A stretch of 64,000 nucleotides of DNA from Exilibacterium sp. (GTDB taxonomy: Bacteria; Pseudomonadota; Gammaproteobacteria; Pseudomonadales; Cellvibrionaceae): positions 62,001 to 126,000 of the forward strand of contig JANQMH010000021.1 of NCBI GenBank assembly GCA_028280195.1, given 5' to 3'. This document shows positions 54,894 through 63,260 of the stretch, in pieces. The number at the start of each line of letters is the position of its first letter. Position 1 is the first letter of the stretch. Both the position numbers and the translations under genes were made by a program. Below the pieces are notes generated by a model that saw nothing but the letters and a program-made list of their open reading frames with translations, did not search any database and had not been told where the DNA came from.

Positions 54894-56123
54894 CTATTGC
54901 CGTTTCGCGGCCGGCGGCGGCACAAATTCCTGTTCCTCCCACAATAACAGCGCACTTTTAATCGCGCCGATTTCGGTCAGATCGTCATGCCAGGGTACGG
55001 CTTGAATATCGATGCCCTGGCACAATTCGGCAACCAGCAGATCGTCTACAGTTTTCCGAACTGCCTGCTGCATGAAATCGAAAGCGCGGATACCCGATCC
55101 GGTAATCAGAATTCTCTGCGGCCCAAACAGTGCGATCAGATTGGCAATACCAAAGCCGAGCACGCGCCCCGCATGCTCGAACAGTTGGCGGATTTTTGTC
55201 TCGCCGCTGCTGGCATAGTCACATATCTTCATCATTTCCCGGTCGCTGGGGTGGTGAAAATCCACCTGCGGCAGGTCGACCAGCCGCATGGCGTCGCGGT
55301 AGAGCGCATAGTCGCCGATATAGGCTTCGATACAGCCGCGTTTACCACATTGGCAAATCGGGCCGTCGGGCTGGTACTTGGTATGTCCGAACTCCGCTGC
55401 GGCCCCCCTGGCACCGATGTACAAGGCATTGTTGATGATCAAACCCATACCGACGCCATAGCCGAGCATGATCACAGCCATATCGCCGCTGTTATTGAAT
55501 TCGCTGTCCTGTTGAATGGCCAGCGCAATGCAGTTTGCATCGTTTAAAACAATTACCGGGCAGCCGAACTTTTCTCGCAGGGCGGGGGCCACGGCGATAT
55601 TGCGGGCGGAAATGGCATAGGACCACACAATACTGCCGCGCAAAGTATCGACAACGCCCTGTACGGCGATACCGATGCCTATCACGGGGTGATCGGGCCC
55701 GCACTCCTGCTGCAGAAATTTCTCCAGCCGTTCGATCAACAGGGCGTTTAATGATGCCTGGTCGAGTTTCAAGGTGCCGACCTTGTATGTCCTGGAAAGC
55801 ACGATACTGCCCGTATAGTCTCCCAGCACAATGTCAATCTGATTCAGTGTCAGTTTCACAGCCACGCTGTACCCGGCCGCGGGTACCAGGTCGATCAGTA
55901 CTTTCGGGCGCCCGCGGCCGGCGGTTTTGGTCGCGCCGCCACCGACTTCGCGGACCAGCCCTGCGCTGATCAGAGAGGCGGTAAGCTCGGTGACGGTGGT
56001 GGCGCTCAGGTTGAGCCGCCCGGCAAGGTCGATGCGGGCAGTGGCGCCGTTGACGCGCAGATGGTGCAGCAAAGCCCGGCAGCTGTTGTGGCGGGTCTGT
56101 TCTAACTCACTGATTTTGTTCAT
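54894..56123 (-). CDS. ROK-family regulator (XylR/NagC-like)
   Basis: 409 residues. The N-terminal winged HTH (about 15-75) reads ARIDLAGRLNLSATTVTELT, then a ROK domain with LGYGVGMGLIINNALY and the zinc motif CQCGKRGCIEAY. ROK repressors of this layout sense sugars such as xylose (XylR) or GlcNAc-6-P. It is likely a second regulator of the xylose genes and diverges from the TonB receptor; LacI site 3 lies in that gap. Confidence 0.88.
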   Translation of the reverse strand: MNKISELEQTRHNSCRALLHHLRVNGATARIDLAGRLNLSATTVTELTASLISAGLVREVGGGATKTAGRGRPKVLIDLVPAAGYSVAVKLTLNQIDIVLGDYTGSIVLSRTYKVGTLKLDQASLNALLIERLEKFLQQECGPDHPVIGIGIAVQGVVDTLRGSIVWSYAISARNIAVAPALREKFGCPVIVLNDANCIALAIQQDSEFNNSGDMAVIMLGYGVGMGLIINNALYIGARGAAAEFGHTKYQPDGPICQCGKRGCIEAYIGDYALYRDAMRLVDLPQVDFHHPSDREMMKICDYASSGETKIRQLFEHAGRVLGFGIANLIALFGPQRILITGSGIRAFDFMQQAVRKTVDDLLVAELCQGIDIQAVPWHDDLTEIGAIKSALLLWEEQEFVPPPAAKRQ

Positions 56124-56327
56124 AAACTAAGCGGGTCTGCGGCCTGTTGTCGGCGCTGTTAAGGATGCGTTAACAGCGCTTGGCGAGTCAAGGCATTTAA
56201 CGCTAAAGCGCTTTGTAAAGGCAGGGCCCGCTTGTCGGCGGGGCCCTTGTCCGGCACCGGATCATTGGCTGCCGTAAAAGGCCGGGCAATAAATCTGCGG
56301 CGGGACGAGAAATTGATTGAATATTTT

Positions 56328-56341
56328 TGTAAACGATTACA
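56328..56341. promoter_or_regulatory. LacI-type operator, site 3
   Basis: TGTAAACGATTACA, in the 392-nt divergent gap between the ROK gene and the TonB receptor, 205 and 175 nt from the two starts. It may control both. The 82-bp repeat (56413-56494) lies between it and the receptor. Confidence 0.85.
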
Positions 56342-56412
56342 TAATTTGCTTGATCCAGCTTCCACGCCGACACCGGTTTTGTACGCAGCCGGTTGGTAAT
56401 AATAAAAACTTC

Positions 56413-56494
56413 TAGAAGCCGTTGCATCACTCTCGGCCGCAGCGAGGCGAATGATAAATAGCGCCGCCGATTGAGAGTGATAAGACAGCTTCTA
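56413..56494. repeat. 82-bp imperfect palindromic repeat, copy 2
   Basis: Starts TAGAAGC and ends GCTTCTA. ATCACTCTC (56426-56434) pairs with GAGAGTGAT (56473-56481), and AGAAGC (56414) with GCTTCT (56488), so the transcript could fold into one long hairpin. Its reverse complement matches the element at 42355-42436 at 63 of 82 positions. It sits in the 5' leader of the receptor, 21 nt before its ATG. Confidence 0.72.
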
Positions 56495-56515
56495 ATAAGA
56501 CTGAGGTGGAGAACA

Positions 56516-59095
56516 ATGATGAGATTCCATACCCCACTGGCTCTGTGCATAGCGATAGTAGCCACCGGCCTTCACCCCGTTACCCGGGCGCAGGCGCCTG
56601 CAGACGCAGCCGCTGCTGTGCTCGAAGAGATTATCGTCACGGCGACCAAACGCCAGACGAGCCTGATGGAGACGCCGCTGGCGATTACCGCGGTAGGCGC
56701 CGATACCCTGCAGGCCGCCAATATCAGTAATGCCAAATCGCTCGATAAAGCCGTGCCCAGCCTGCAGATCCGCGATACCGGCTCCAATGGTCAGGGCTCT
56801 CTGGAAATATCGCTGCGGGGGATCTCCAATGCCAATTTCACCGAGCAGGGAGACCCGGCCGTAGGGTTTCATATCGACGATGTTTATACGGCGCGCCCGC
56901 AGGCGGCGTTACAGCTTATGTATGATCTCGAGCGTGTGGAGGTATTGCGCGGCCCCCAGGGAACTCTGTTTGGGCGCAATTCCACTGTCGGCGCATTAAA
57001 CCTGATTACCGCCAAGCCGACTGTCGAATCACTCCACGGCCATATCGAGATCAGTGGCGGCGACTACGCGCAGCGAGGCGTGCGCGGTATGCTCAATATC
57101 CCGGTGTCCGACACCCTTGCCGTGCGCGCCAATTACTATCGGGAGGAGCGCGATTCCTATTATGACCTGCGTCTCGATCAGCGCCAGGCAAGCACCTATA
57201 CCGACCTGGGTATCGGCGGGCGTTCGCCGGCGCACGAAGGACCGGGGTCACCGGGTTCCATCGACCAGCAGGCCTACCGCATCAGCGCGCTCTGGTCGCC
57301 GGTGGCGGAGTTTAGCTGGCACCTGACCTACGAGGATTACCAGAACGATGCGCCGCCGGCCCCGACCACGCGCGACTGCAGCTACGCCGGCACCACCGGC
57401 ATCGCCGCCGCCAGCCAGTGCGAGGACAGGGACCACGACCCCTACGTCGCCTATATGAATATCCCTTCCTTTCAGGATCTCAGTATTACCAACCTGCGCT
57501 CGATCATGGCTTATGAATTCAGCGGTTTCGCGGAATTGAAATGGTCCTACGGCGATAGCACCTATGAACATGAGTTATTGCAGGATCTGGATGCCGGCCA
57601 ACTGCCTGCCAGCGCCGGGCAGTTTGAACTGGTATTCTGGGATCAGCCCTTCGACAACGATTCCTACTCCCATGAACTGCAGCTCACCTCGCTGCACGCT
57701 GGCCGGGTACAGTGGATTCTGGGTTACTTCACCTTTGAGGAAGAAACCGAACGCAGCCTGGGGATCGATCTGCCGGCCTTTGGCGGCTGGCTGGATTTCT
57801 ACCAGCCACAGCGGACATCGGAGTCGGAAGCGGTATTTGCCGATTTGAAGTTTGCGCTCAGCGATCAGTGGCAGCTCAATGTCGGAGTGCGCTATACCGA
57901 GGATGAACGCGAAGACCGGGACGGCGGCAACTACGCCTGCTTCGGTCCCAACTGCACGCCGTTTCCTGCAGACTCGCGGCCCAATCAGCGCATCGGCAAT
58001 CGCGGCTCCGACAATACCGCCGCGGCCGAGTTTGACAATACCGACTATAAAGTGGTGCTGAATTACACGGTCAACGAGGATCTGTTTCTCTTCGGCGGTA
58101 TTACCACCGGTTACAAAGCCGGCACCTTTCAGGATGTCAACACCATTGTCCGCACCGGTGAGCAGTTGTTGCAAGTGCTCGATCCGGAAGAGGTGATCAA
58201 CTATGAAGTCGGCGTCAAGACCACCCTGCTGGAGGGCGCTTTGAATTTGCATATCGGCTACTACTTTGCCGACTATAAAGACAAGCAGGAGTCCGCCGTA
58301 GTCTCCTTTGGAGATCGCTACTGCATCGACCCCGCCAGTGACCCCGATGACCCCCAGCCGCTGCTCGATCCGGTGACGGGAAACTTCGCCACCAACTGCG
58401 AGCCGATCGGCGAGTTTCACGACCTGGAACCCGATTCGGTCTGGCCGAACCAATCGGAACTGATCAATACCAATGCCACCGATATCGATATCCAGGGTAT
58501 CGAAGTCGAATGGCAGTGGGCGCTTACGGACAGAGATTACTTTAGCGGCTTTTTCACCTGGAACAAAACAGAAATAAACGATTGGGAAACCGCGCTCAAC
58601 TGTGACGATGTCAACTGCGGTCTGTTGTTCGGCTCGGCCGACCCGGCAATCATTTCCCGCAACTTGAGGGGCAACGAGTACGCGGTAGCGCCCGAGTTTG
58701 CCTTTACGCTCAACTATTCGCACCGCTTTGAGCTGGGCTCAGCCGGCACGCTGACGCCGTGGATCTCCATACACTGGGAAGACGACTACTATCTGACGCC
58801 GTTTAACCTCGGCGAGACTTTTACCGCGCCGGTTGCCGATGATCCGGATACGCCTGCCGACGAAGGCCGGGCCAGCTTCCTGTCGGTCTACAACGACGAG
58901 CAGGACGCTTTTGCTACCGTGGATTTTAACCTCCGCTATACTTCCGCAGACGAAAAGTGGTATGCCGAAGTCTGGGCCACCAATATCACTGATGAGGAAA
59001 TCAAAACCTACGCGCGGGGGTTTGGCGGCAACAGCTATATGTATGCATGGAAGGCGCCGACACTGTGGGGTATGCGACTGGGCTACAGTTTCTGA
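56516..59095 (+). CDS. TonB-dependent receptor of the xyloside locus
   Basis: 859 residues. The ATG at 56516 is preceded by GGAG; the protein starts with a signal peptide (LCIAIVATGLHPVTRAQA). A TonB box-like LEEIIVTATKR is followed by a plug (ISLRGISNANFTEQGDPAVG, VEVLRGPQGTLFGRN) and a beta-barrel. It very likely imports xylo-oligosaccharides or another pentose-containing sugar, by neighbourhood with xylAB and GH43 and by LacI site 3. It ends with WGMRLGYSF, an aromatic terminus. Confidence 0.88.
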   Translation: MMRFHTPLALCIAIVATGLHPVTRAQAPADAAAAVLEEIIVTATKRQTSLMETPLAITAVGADTLQAANISNAKSLDKAVPSLQIRDTGSNGQGSLEISLRGISNANFTEQGDPAVGFHIDDVYTARPQAALQLMYDLERVEVLRGPQGTLFGRNSTVGALNLITAKPTVESLHGHIEISGGDYAQRGVRGMLNIPVSDTLAVRANYYREERDSYYDLRLDQRQASTYTDLGIGGRSPAHEGPGSPGSIDQQAYRISALWSPVAEFSWHLTYEDYQNDAPPAPTTRDCSYAGTTGIAAASQCEDRDHDPYVAYMNIPSFQDLSITNLRSIMAYEFSGFAELKWSYGDSTYEHELLQDLDAGQLPASAGQFELVFWDQPFDNDSYSHELQLTSLHAGRVQWILGYFTFEEETERSLGIDLPAFGGWLDFYQPQRTSESEAVFADLKFALSDQWQLNVGVRYTEDEREDRDGGNYACFGPNCTPFPADSRPNQRIGNRGSDNTAAAEFDNTDYKVVLNYTVNEDLFLFGGITTGYKAGTFQDVNTIVRTGEQLLQVLDPEEVINYEVGVKTTLLEGALNLHIGYYFADYKDKQESAVVSFGDRYCIDPASDPDDPQPLLDPVTGNFATNCEPIGEFHDLEPDSVWPNQSELINTNATDIDIQGIEVEWQWALTDRDYFSGFFTWNKTEINDWETALNCDDVNCGLLFGSADPAIISRNLRGNEYAVAPEFAFTLNYSHRFELGSAGTLTPWISIHWEDDYYLTPFNLGETFTAPVADDPDTPADEGRASFLSVYNDEQDAFATVDFNLRYTSADEKWYAEVWATNITDEEIKTYARGFGGNSYMYAWKAPTLWGMRLGYSF

Positions 59096-59198
59096 TGGCG
59101 CTGCTGATCCGACACCGACTCTTTGCGGCCGGGCCCGCATAACTGCCATGCCGCTGCCGGCCGGTGCCTGCCTGTATTGTGTGCGGAGCAGTAAAAAG

Positions 59199-60560
59199 AT
59201 GACGACCGCGCGCCTGTCATTCAGGGAGAAAATTGGCTACGGCCTCGGTGATACGGCCAGCAATCTGGTGTTTCAGGTCATGGTCAATTATATGATGATC
59301 TTCTATACCGATGTGTTTGGCCTGCCGGCGGCGGCGGCCGGTACCCTGATGCTGGTGGTGCGTATTTTCGATGCCTTCACCGACCCCGTCATGGGAGGGA
59401 TAGCCGATAGAACCCGAACCCGCTGGGGTCGCTATCGCCCCTACCTTGTGCTCACCACCATCCCCTATGGGGTACTGGCGGTTGTGGCTTTTACCACGCC
59501 GGATATGGCGGACAGCTATAAACTTTTCTATGCCTATATCACCTATGCCTTGCTGACGCTGGCCTATACCGCGGTCAATATTCCGTATTCCGCGCTGGGC
59601 GGTGTGATAACGGCGGACACTACAGAGCGCGCCTCCATTCAATCCGTTCGTTTTGCCTGTGCCATGCTCGGTGGGGTTATTGTCACCGCCTTTATGATGG
59701 AACTGGTGGATGTATTTGGTGATGGCAACGATGCCAGGGGCTTCCAGTTGGCGATGGCATTTTTTGCAGTACTGGCGATGGGATGTTTTATCGTTTGCTT
59801 TCTGACAACGAAGGAGCGCGTTACCGCAGCAAAAAACGAGGCCAGGACTGCCGTCACCGCGGACCTTATCGCTTTATTTAACAATGATCAATTCGCGAAA
59901 ATTGCGATAATTGCCGTTTTCCTGCTGATCGTGGTGTCCATGCGCGGTGCCGTCACCCCCTACTATGTCGAATATTTTCTCGGGCGCAGAGACCTGATGA
60001 GTGTCTATATCACTACCGGTATGCTGACGGCTTTCGCCGGTGCCGTTTTTACCGGTTTTGCCTGCCGCTTTATTGGCAAACTGACTGTGTTTAAATGGGC
60101 CGCCATGGGGCTGGCACTGTCTCACGCCGCACTGTACTTTATCGCTGAGCGGCAGCTGGCCTTATCTTTTTTCTGTTTTGCCCTGGCAAACTTCATGCAG
60201 ATGATCCTGGTACCGATCATGTTTTCCATGGTGGCCGACTGCGCCGACTACGGTGAATACAAAACCGGAAAAAACACCATGGGCCTAGCGTTTTCCACCC
60301 ATTTGCTGGCGATAAAACTCGGCTTCGCACTGGGGGCGGCAATGGTGGGCTGGATATTGGGCGCCGTTGGCTATATTGCCAATCAGGTGCAGTCCAGCTC
60401 TGCTATCGAGGGAATTGTGCTGACATTTTCCCTGATTCCGGCGATATGCGGGCTACTGGTATTTGCCTGTAGTTTTGCTTACCGGCTGGACAATTCCCGC
60501 CTGGCGGAAATTCACGCAAACCTGCGCCGGACGCGGGCGCAGGCGCACGCGCCGGCATAG
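59199..60560 (+). CDS. GPH-family sugar:cation symporter (MelB/XynB-like)
   Basis: 453 residues, 12 predicted helices. The GPH signatures are EKIGYGLGDTASNLVFQVMV, DAFTDPVMGGIADRTRTRWG, RPYL and YTAVNIPYSALGG; the D-K/R pairs of MelB-type symporters are at the start of the second helix. It couples xyloside or oligosaccharide uptake across the inner membrane to Na+ or H+. The start is the ATG at 59199 with GGAG upstream; the frame is open back into the receptor gene but that part is not coding. It ends 76 nt before GH43. Confidence 0.88.
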   Translation: MTTARLSFREKIGYGLGDTASNLVFQVMVNYMMIFYTDVFGLPAAAAGTLMLVVRIFDAFTDPVMGGIADRTRTRWGRYRPYLVLTTIPYGVLAVVAFTTPDMADSYKLFYAYITYALLTLAYTAVNIPYSALGGVITADTTERASIQSVRFACAMLGGVIVTAFMMELVDVFGDGNDARGFQLAMAFFAVLAMGCFIVCFLTTKERVTAAKNEARTAVTADLIALFNNDQFAKIAIIAVFLLIVVSMRGAVTPYYVEYFLGRRDLMSVYITTGMLTAFAGAVFTGFACRFIGKLTVFKWAAMGLALSHAALYFIAERQLALSFFCFALANFMQMILVPIMFSMVADCADYGEYKTGKNTMGLAFSTHLLAIKLGFALGAAMVGWILGAVGYIANQVQSSSAIEGIVLTFSLIPAICGLLVFACSFAYRLDNSRLAEIHANLRRTRAQAHAPA

Positions 60561-60603
60561 CGCTGAGATTAATAGCGCTGAGATCAATAGTGCTGAGATT
60601 AAC
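60559..60603. repeat. 15-bp tandem repeat, three copies
   Basis: AGCGCTGAGATTAAT, AGCGCTGAGATCAAT, AGTGCTGAGATTAAC at 60559, 60574 and 60589, in the gap between the symporter and GH43. The first copy starts inside the symporter's stop codon. Confidence 0.85.
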
Positions 60604-60636
60604 TGTAGTCGATATGAGTTGTATTGAGTGGGCAAT

Positions 60637-62238
60637 ATGATTGAGAACCCTGTCTTGCGCGGTTTTAATCCGGATCCTTCCATCTGTCGCGTGGGGGATG
60701 ATTACTATATAGCGACTTCGACTTTCGAGTGGTATCCCGGTGTTCAAATTCACCATTCCAGGGATCTCAAACACTGGCGCCTGCTTACCCGGCCGCTGAG
60801 GCGGGCATCGCAGCTCGATTTGACCGGAGAGCCGGATTCCTGCGGTGTCTGGGCGCCCTGTTTGAGCTGGCACGATGGCGTGTTTTACCTGGTTTATACG
60901 GATGTGAGGCGATTTGACGGCAACTTCAAGGATACCCACAATTACCTGGTTACCTGCGAGTCGGTCGACGGCGACTGGTCTGAGCCGGTCTACCTGAACA
61001 GCAGTGGCTTTGACCCGTCCCTGTTTCACGATGCCGACGGCCGCAAGTGGTTGACGAATATGCTCTGGGACCACCGCCCGGAAACGAACTTCTTTGGCGG
61101 CATCTTGCTGCAGGAGTACTGCGCTGCGCGCCAGGCGCTGGTGGGAGAGGCTGTAAATATCTTTCCCGGCTCGGAGCTGGGTTTTACCGAGGCGCCGCAT
61201 TTATACAGACACGGGAATTTTTACTATCTGCTTACCGCTGAAGGCGGTACCGGTTATGGCCATGCGGTAACCATGGCGCGCGCGAAAAACATTGCCGGGC
61301 CTTATCAACTCGATCCCGGCGGCAGTGTTATCAGTGCGCGAGATTTTCCCCACAGCCCCCTGCAGCGCACCGGGCACGGTGATTTTGTCGAGACCGCCGC
61401 TGGCGAACTCTACCTGGTTTTTCTGTGCAGCCGGCCGCTGCCGGGCTTGTCCGCGGGCAGGCGCCGCAGCCCCCTGGGCAGGGAAACCGCTATCGAAAAA
61501 GTTGCCTGGACGAACGACGGCTGGCTGCGGCTGGCGCGCGGGGACAGTTTGCCGGCACAACAGGTAGCGGCGCCGGACCTGCCCCGGCACCCCTGGCCGC
61601 CGGCGCCGGCGCGGGATGATTTTAACGGGGCAGGGCTGGCCATCGACTTCCAGTGGTTGCGCACCCCGCGGCCCGAGGAGTTTTACAGTCTGGCCGAAAG
61701 GCCGGGCTATCTGCGCCTGAAAGGGCGCGAGTCCCTCGGCAGCTGGTATACCCAGGCGCTGGTCGCCAGGCGCCAGCAGGCCTTTCGCTTTAGCGCAGTG
61801 ACCAAAATCGAATTTGAACCGAGGCATTTTCAGCAGATGGCGGGCCTTGTCAGTTATTACAATGCCAGCAAGTATCACTACCTGTATATTTCCAGAGACG
61901 GCCAGCTGGGCAAACATCTGGCGATTATGAGCTGCCACGGAGACCCCGGCCTGGCGGCGGTATTTCCGCTGCAGCACGAGCCGATAGCGCTGCCGGACAG
62001 GCAGCCGGTTTACCTGCGTGCTGATATCGACTATCAAAGACTGGTTTTTTCCTGGTCTCTGGACGGCGAAAAATGGCAGCGGGTACCGGTAGTCCTGGAC
62101 AACGGCCTGATAGCCGATGAGGTGGGCAGGGGCGAGGGGGCAAGCTTTACCGGCGCCTTTATCGGTATGTGCTGCCAGGACCTGGCGGGGACACAGTTGC
62201 CCGCCGATTTTGATTTTTTCGAGTATCTGGAAATATGA
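60637..62238 (+). CDS. GH43 beta-xylosidase/arabinofuranosidase
   Basis: 533 residues from the ATG at 60637 (GTG at 60628 is an alternative). The catalytic base Asp is in GFNPDPSICRVGDDYYIATS, the pKa-modulating Asp in SGFDPSLFHDADGRKW and the acid Glu in LGFTEAPHLYRHGNF. A C-terminal beta-sandwich (about 330-533, LGSWYTQALVARRQQAFRF) is the GH43 accessory domain. No signal peptide, so it acts in the cytoplasm on imported xylosides, releasing xylose for XylA. Confidence 0.92.
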   Translation: MIENPVLRGFNPDPSICRVGDDYYIATSTFEWYPGVQIHHSRDLKHWRLLTRPLRRASQLDLTGEPDSCGVWAPCLSWHDGVFYLVYTDVRRFDGNFKDTHNYLVTCESVDGDWSEPVYLNSSGFDPSLFHDADGRKWLTNMLWDHRPETNFFGGILLQEYCAARQALVGEAVNIFPGSELGFTEAPHLYRHGNFYYLLTAEGGTGYGHAVTMARAKNIAGPYQLDPGGSVISARDFPHSPLQRTGHGDFVETAAGELYLVFLCSRPLPGLSAGRRRSPLGRETAIEKVAWTNDGWLRLARGDSLPAQQVAAPDLPRHPWPPAPARDDFNGAGLAIDFQWLRTPRPEEFYSLAERPGYLRLKGRESLGSWYTQALVARRQQAFRFSAVTKIEFEPRHFQQMAGLVSYYNASKYHYLYISRDGQLGKHLAIMSCHGDPGLAAVFPLQHEPIALPDRQPVYLRADIDYQRLVFSWSLDGEKWQRVPVVLDNGLIADEVGRGEGASFTGAFIGMCCQDLAGTQLPADFDFFEYLEI

Positions 62239-62272
62239 AAACGGCCCGGGCCCGGCGTGGTGATCCGTGTTT

Positions 62273-63130
62273 TCAGCGGCCCAGGATATTGCGCCAGGAG
62301 TATTTGGGCCGGTATCCGAGTTGCTTCGCGGCTTTTTCAATGCTCAACAGCGTGCAGTAATCGTCAGCGCCGGGCGCCAGCGGTACTTGCGGAAATACCG
62401 CGTCGACAAGTTGCGAGTTGCTGCAGTTCATCACAGTGTCGGCTGCGGCGACAATGAAGGTTTCGGCGGTGGTGATGCCGGACTCGAGAGCGAGCCTGGC
62501 GCAGCGTGCGGCATCGCGGACATCGACATAAGCCCAGAGATTGAATTTACGTGTGCAGGGATCGCGCCAATAGTCGGGAATGGCATCGTAGTTGGCCGCC
62601 TGCCTGTTATCGGTATAGTGGATATTTGACAGTCGCAGGCCGATAATCGGCATGCGATATAGCGCATTCATATGCCGGGCCAGTTCTTCACAAACCACCT
62701 TTGACAGTGCATAGCTGTTCTGCGGCTTGATATGGGCTTCATCGACAGGCAGATAATCGGGTTTTATTTGATCAAAAGGAAAGCCCAGTACTGTCTCACT
62801 GGAAGCCCAGACCACCTTTTTCAGCTGCAATGCCGCCGCGGCGTTAAACACATTGTAGGTACACAGGGTATTGTTTCTAAAGCGGCCGGCGCCGCTGAGA
62901 AAATCAAAATCCGGTTCCGGGTCGGCACCGAAGTGCACTACCGCATCGCAGCCGTGCAGTGCGGCAAAGACACCGGCATAGTCGGTCAGGTCTGTGCGGA
63001 TAAACGCGCACAGGTCTGTTTGCGGGCTGGCGATATCCAGATTCAATACGGTATAGCCCTGCTGCTGCAGTTCGCGGATCACATAGGGAGCGGATGCGCC
63101 GCTGCCACCGGTGACGGCGATATTCTTCAT
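62273..63130 (-). CDS. NAD-dependent epimerase/dehydratase
   Basis: 285 residues, extended SDR. TGGSGASAPYVIREL cofactor motif (an unusual GGSGASAP in place of GxxGxxG), DAVVHFGADPEPD, catalytic Ser in VVWASSETV and YALSKVVCEEL (YxxxK). It resembles uronate dehydrogenases and sugar-nucleotide epimerases; the substrate is unknown. It is convergent with GH43 and divergent from the GH26-like gene, with LacI site 4 in that divergent gap, so it may belong to the same regulon. Confidence 0.82.
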   Translation of the reverse strand: MKNIAVTGGSGASAPYVIRELQQQGYTVLNLDIASPQTDLCAFIRTDLTDYAGVFAALHGCDAVVHFGADPEPDFDFLSGAGRFRNNTLCTYNVFNAAAALQLKKVVWASSETVLGFPFDQIKPDYLPVDEAHIKPQNSYALSKVVCEELARHMNALYRMPIIGLRLSNIHYTDNRQAANYDAIPDYWRDPCTRKFNLWAYVDVRDAARCARLALESGITTAETFIVAAADTVMNCSNSQLVDAVFPQVPLAPGADDYCTLLSIEKAAKQLGYRPKYSWRNILGR

Positions 63131-63190
63131 CTCAATTACCCCGTTTGGCTGCCCGGAATCAAATGCTATTCTGCGCTAGTCAATATTATT

Positions 63191-63204
63191 TGTAAACGAT
63201 TACA
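63191..63204. promoter_or_regulatory. LacI-type operator, site 4
   Basis: TGTAAACGATTACA, identical to site 3, in the 130-nt divergent gap between the epimerase gene and the secreted glycosidase (57 nt before the latter's ATG). Confidence 0.87.
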
Positions 63205-63260
63205 TTATGCTGTAGATTGACCTCAGTCCGAATCGCGGGGGATGCCAGGGGGAGCGTGCC

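Noticed and set aside
58833-59198. Open frame upstream of the sugar symporter start
   Set aside because: It overlaps the TonB receptor in another frame and only becomes symporter-like from 59199.
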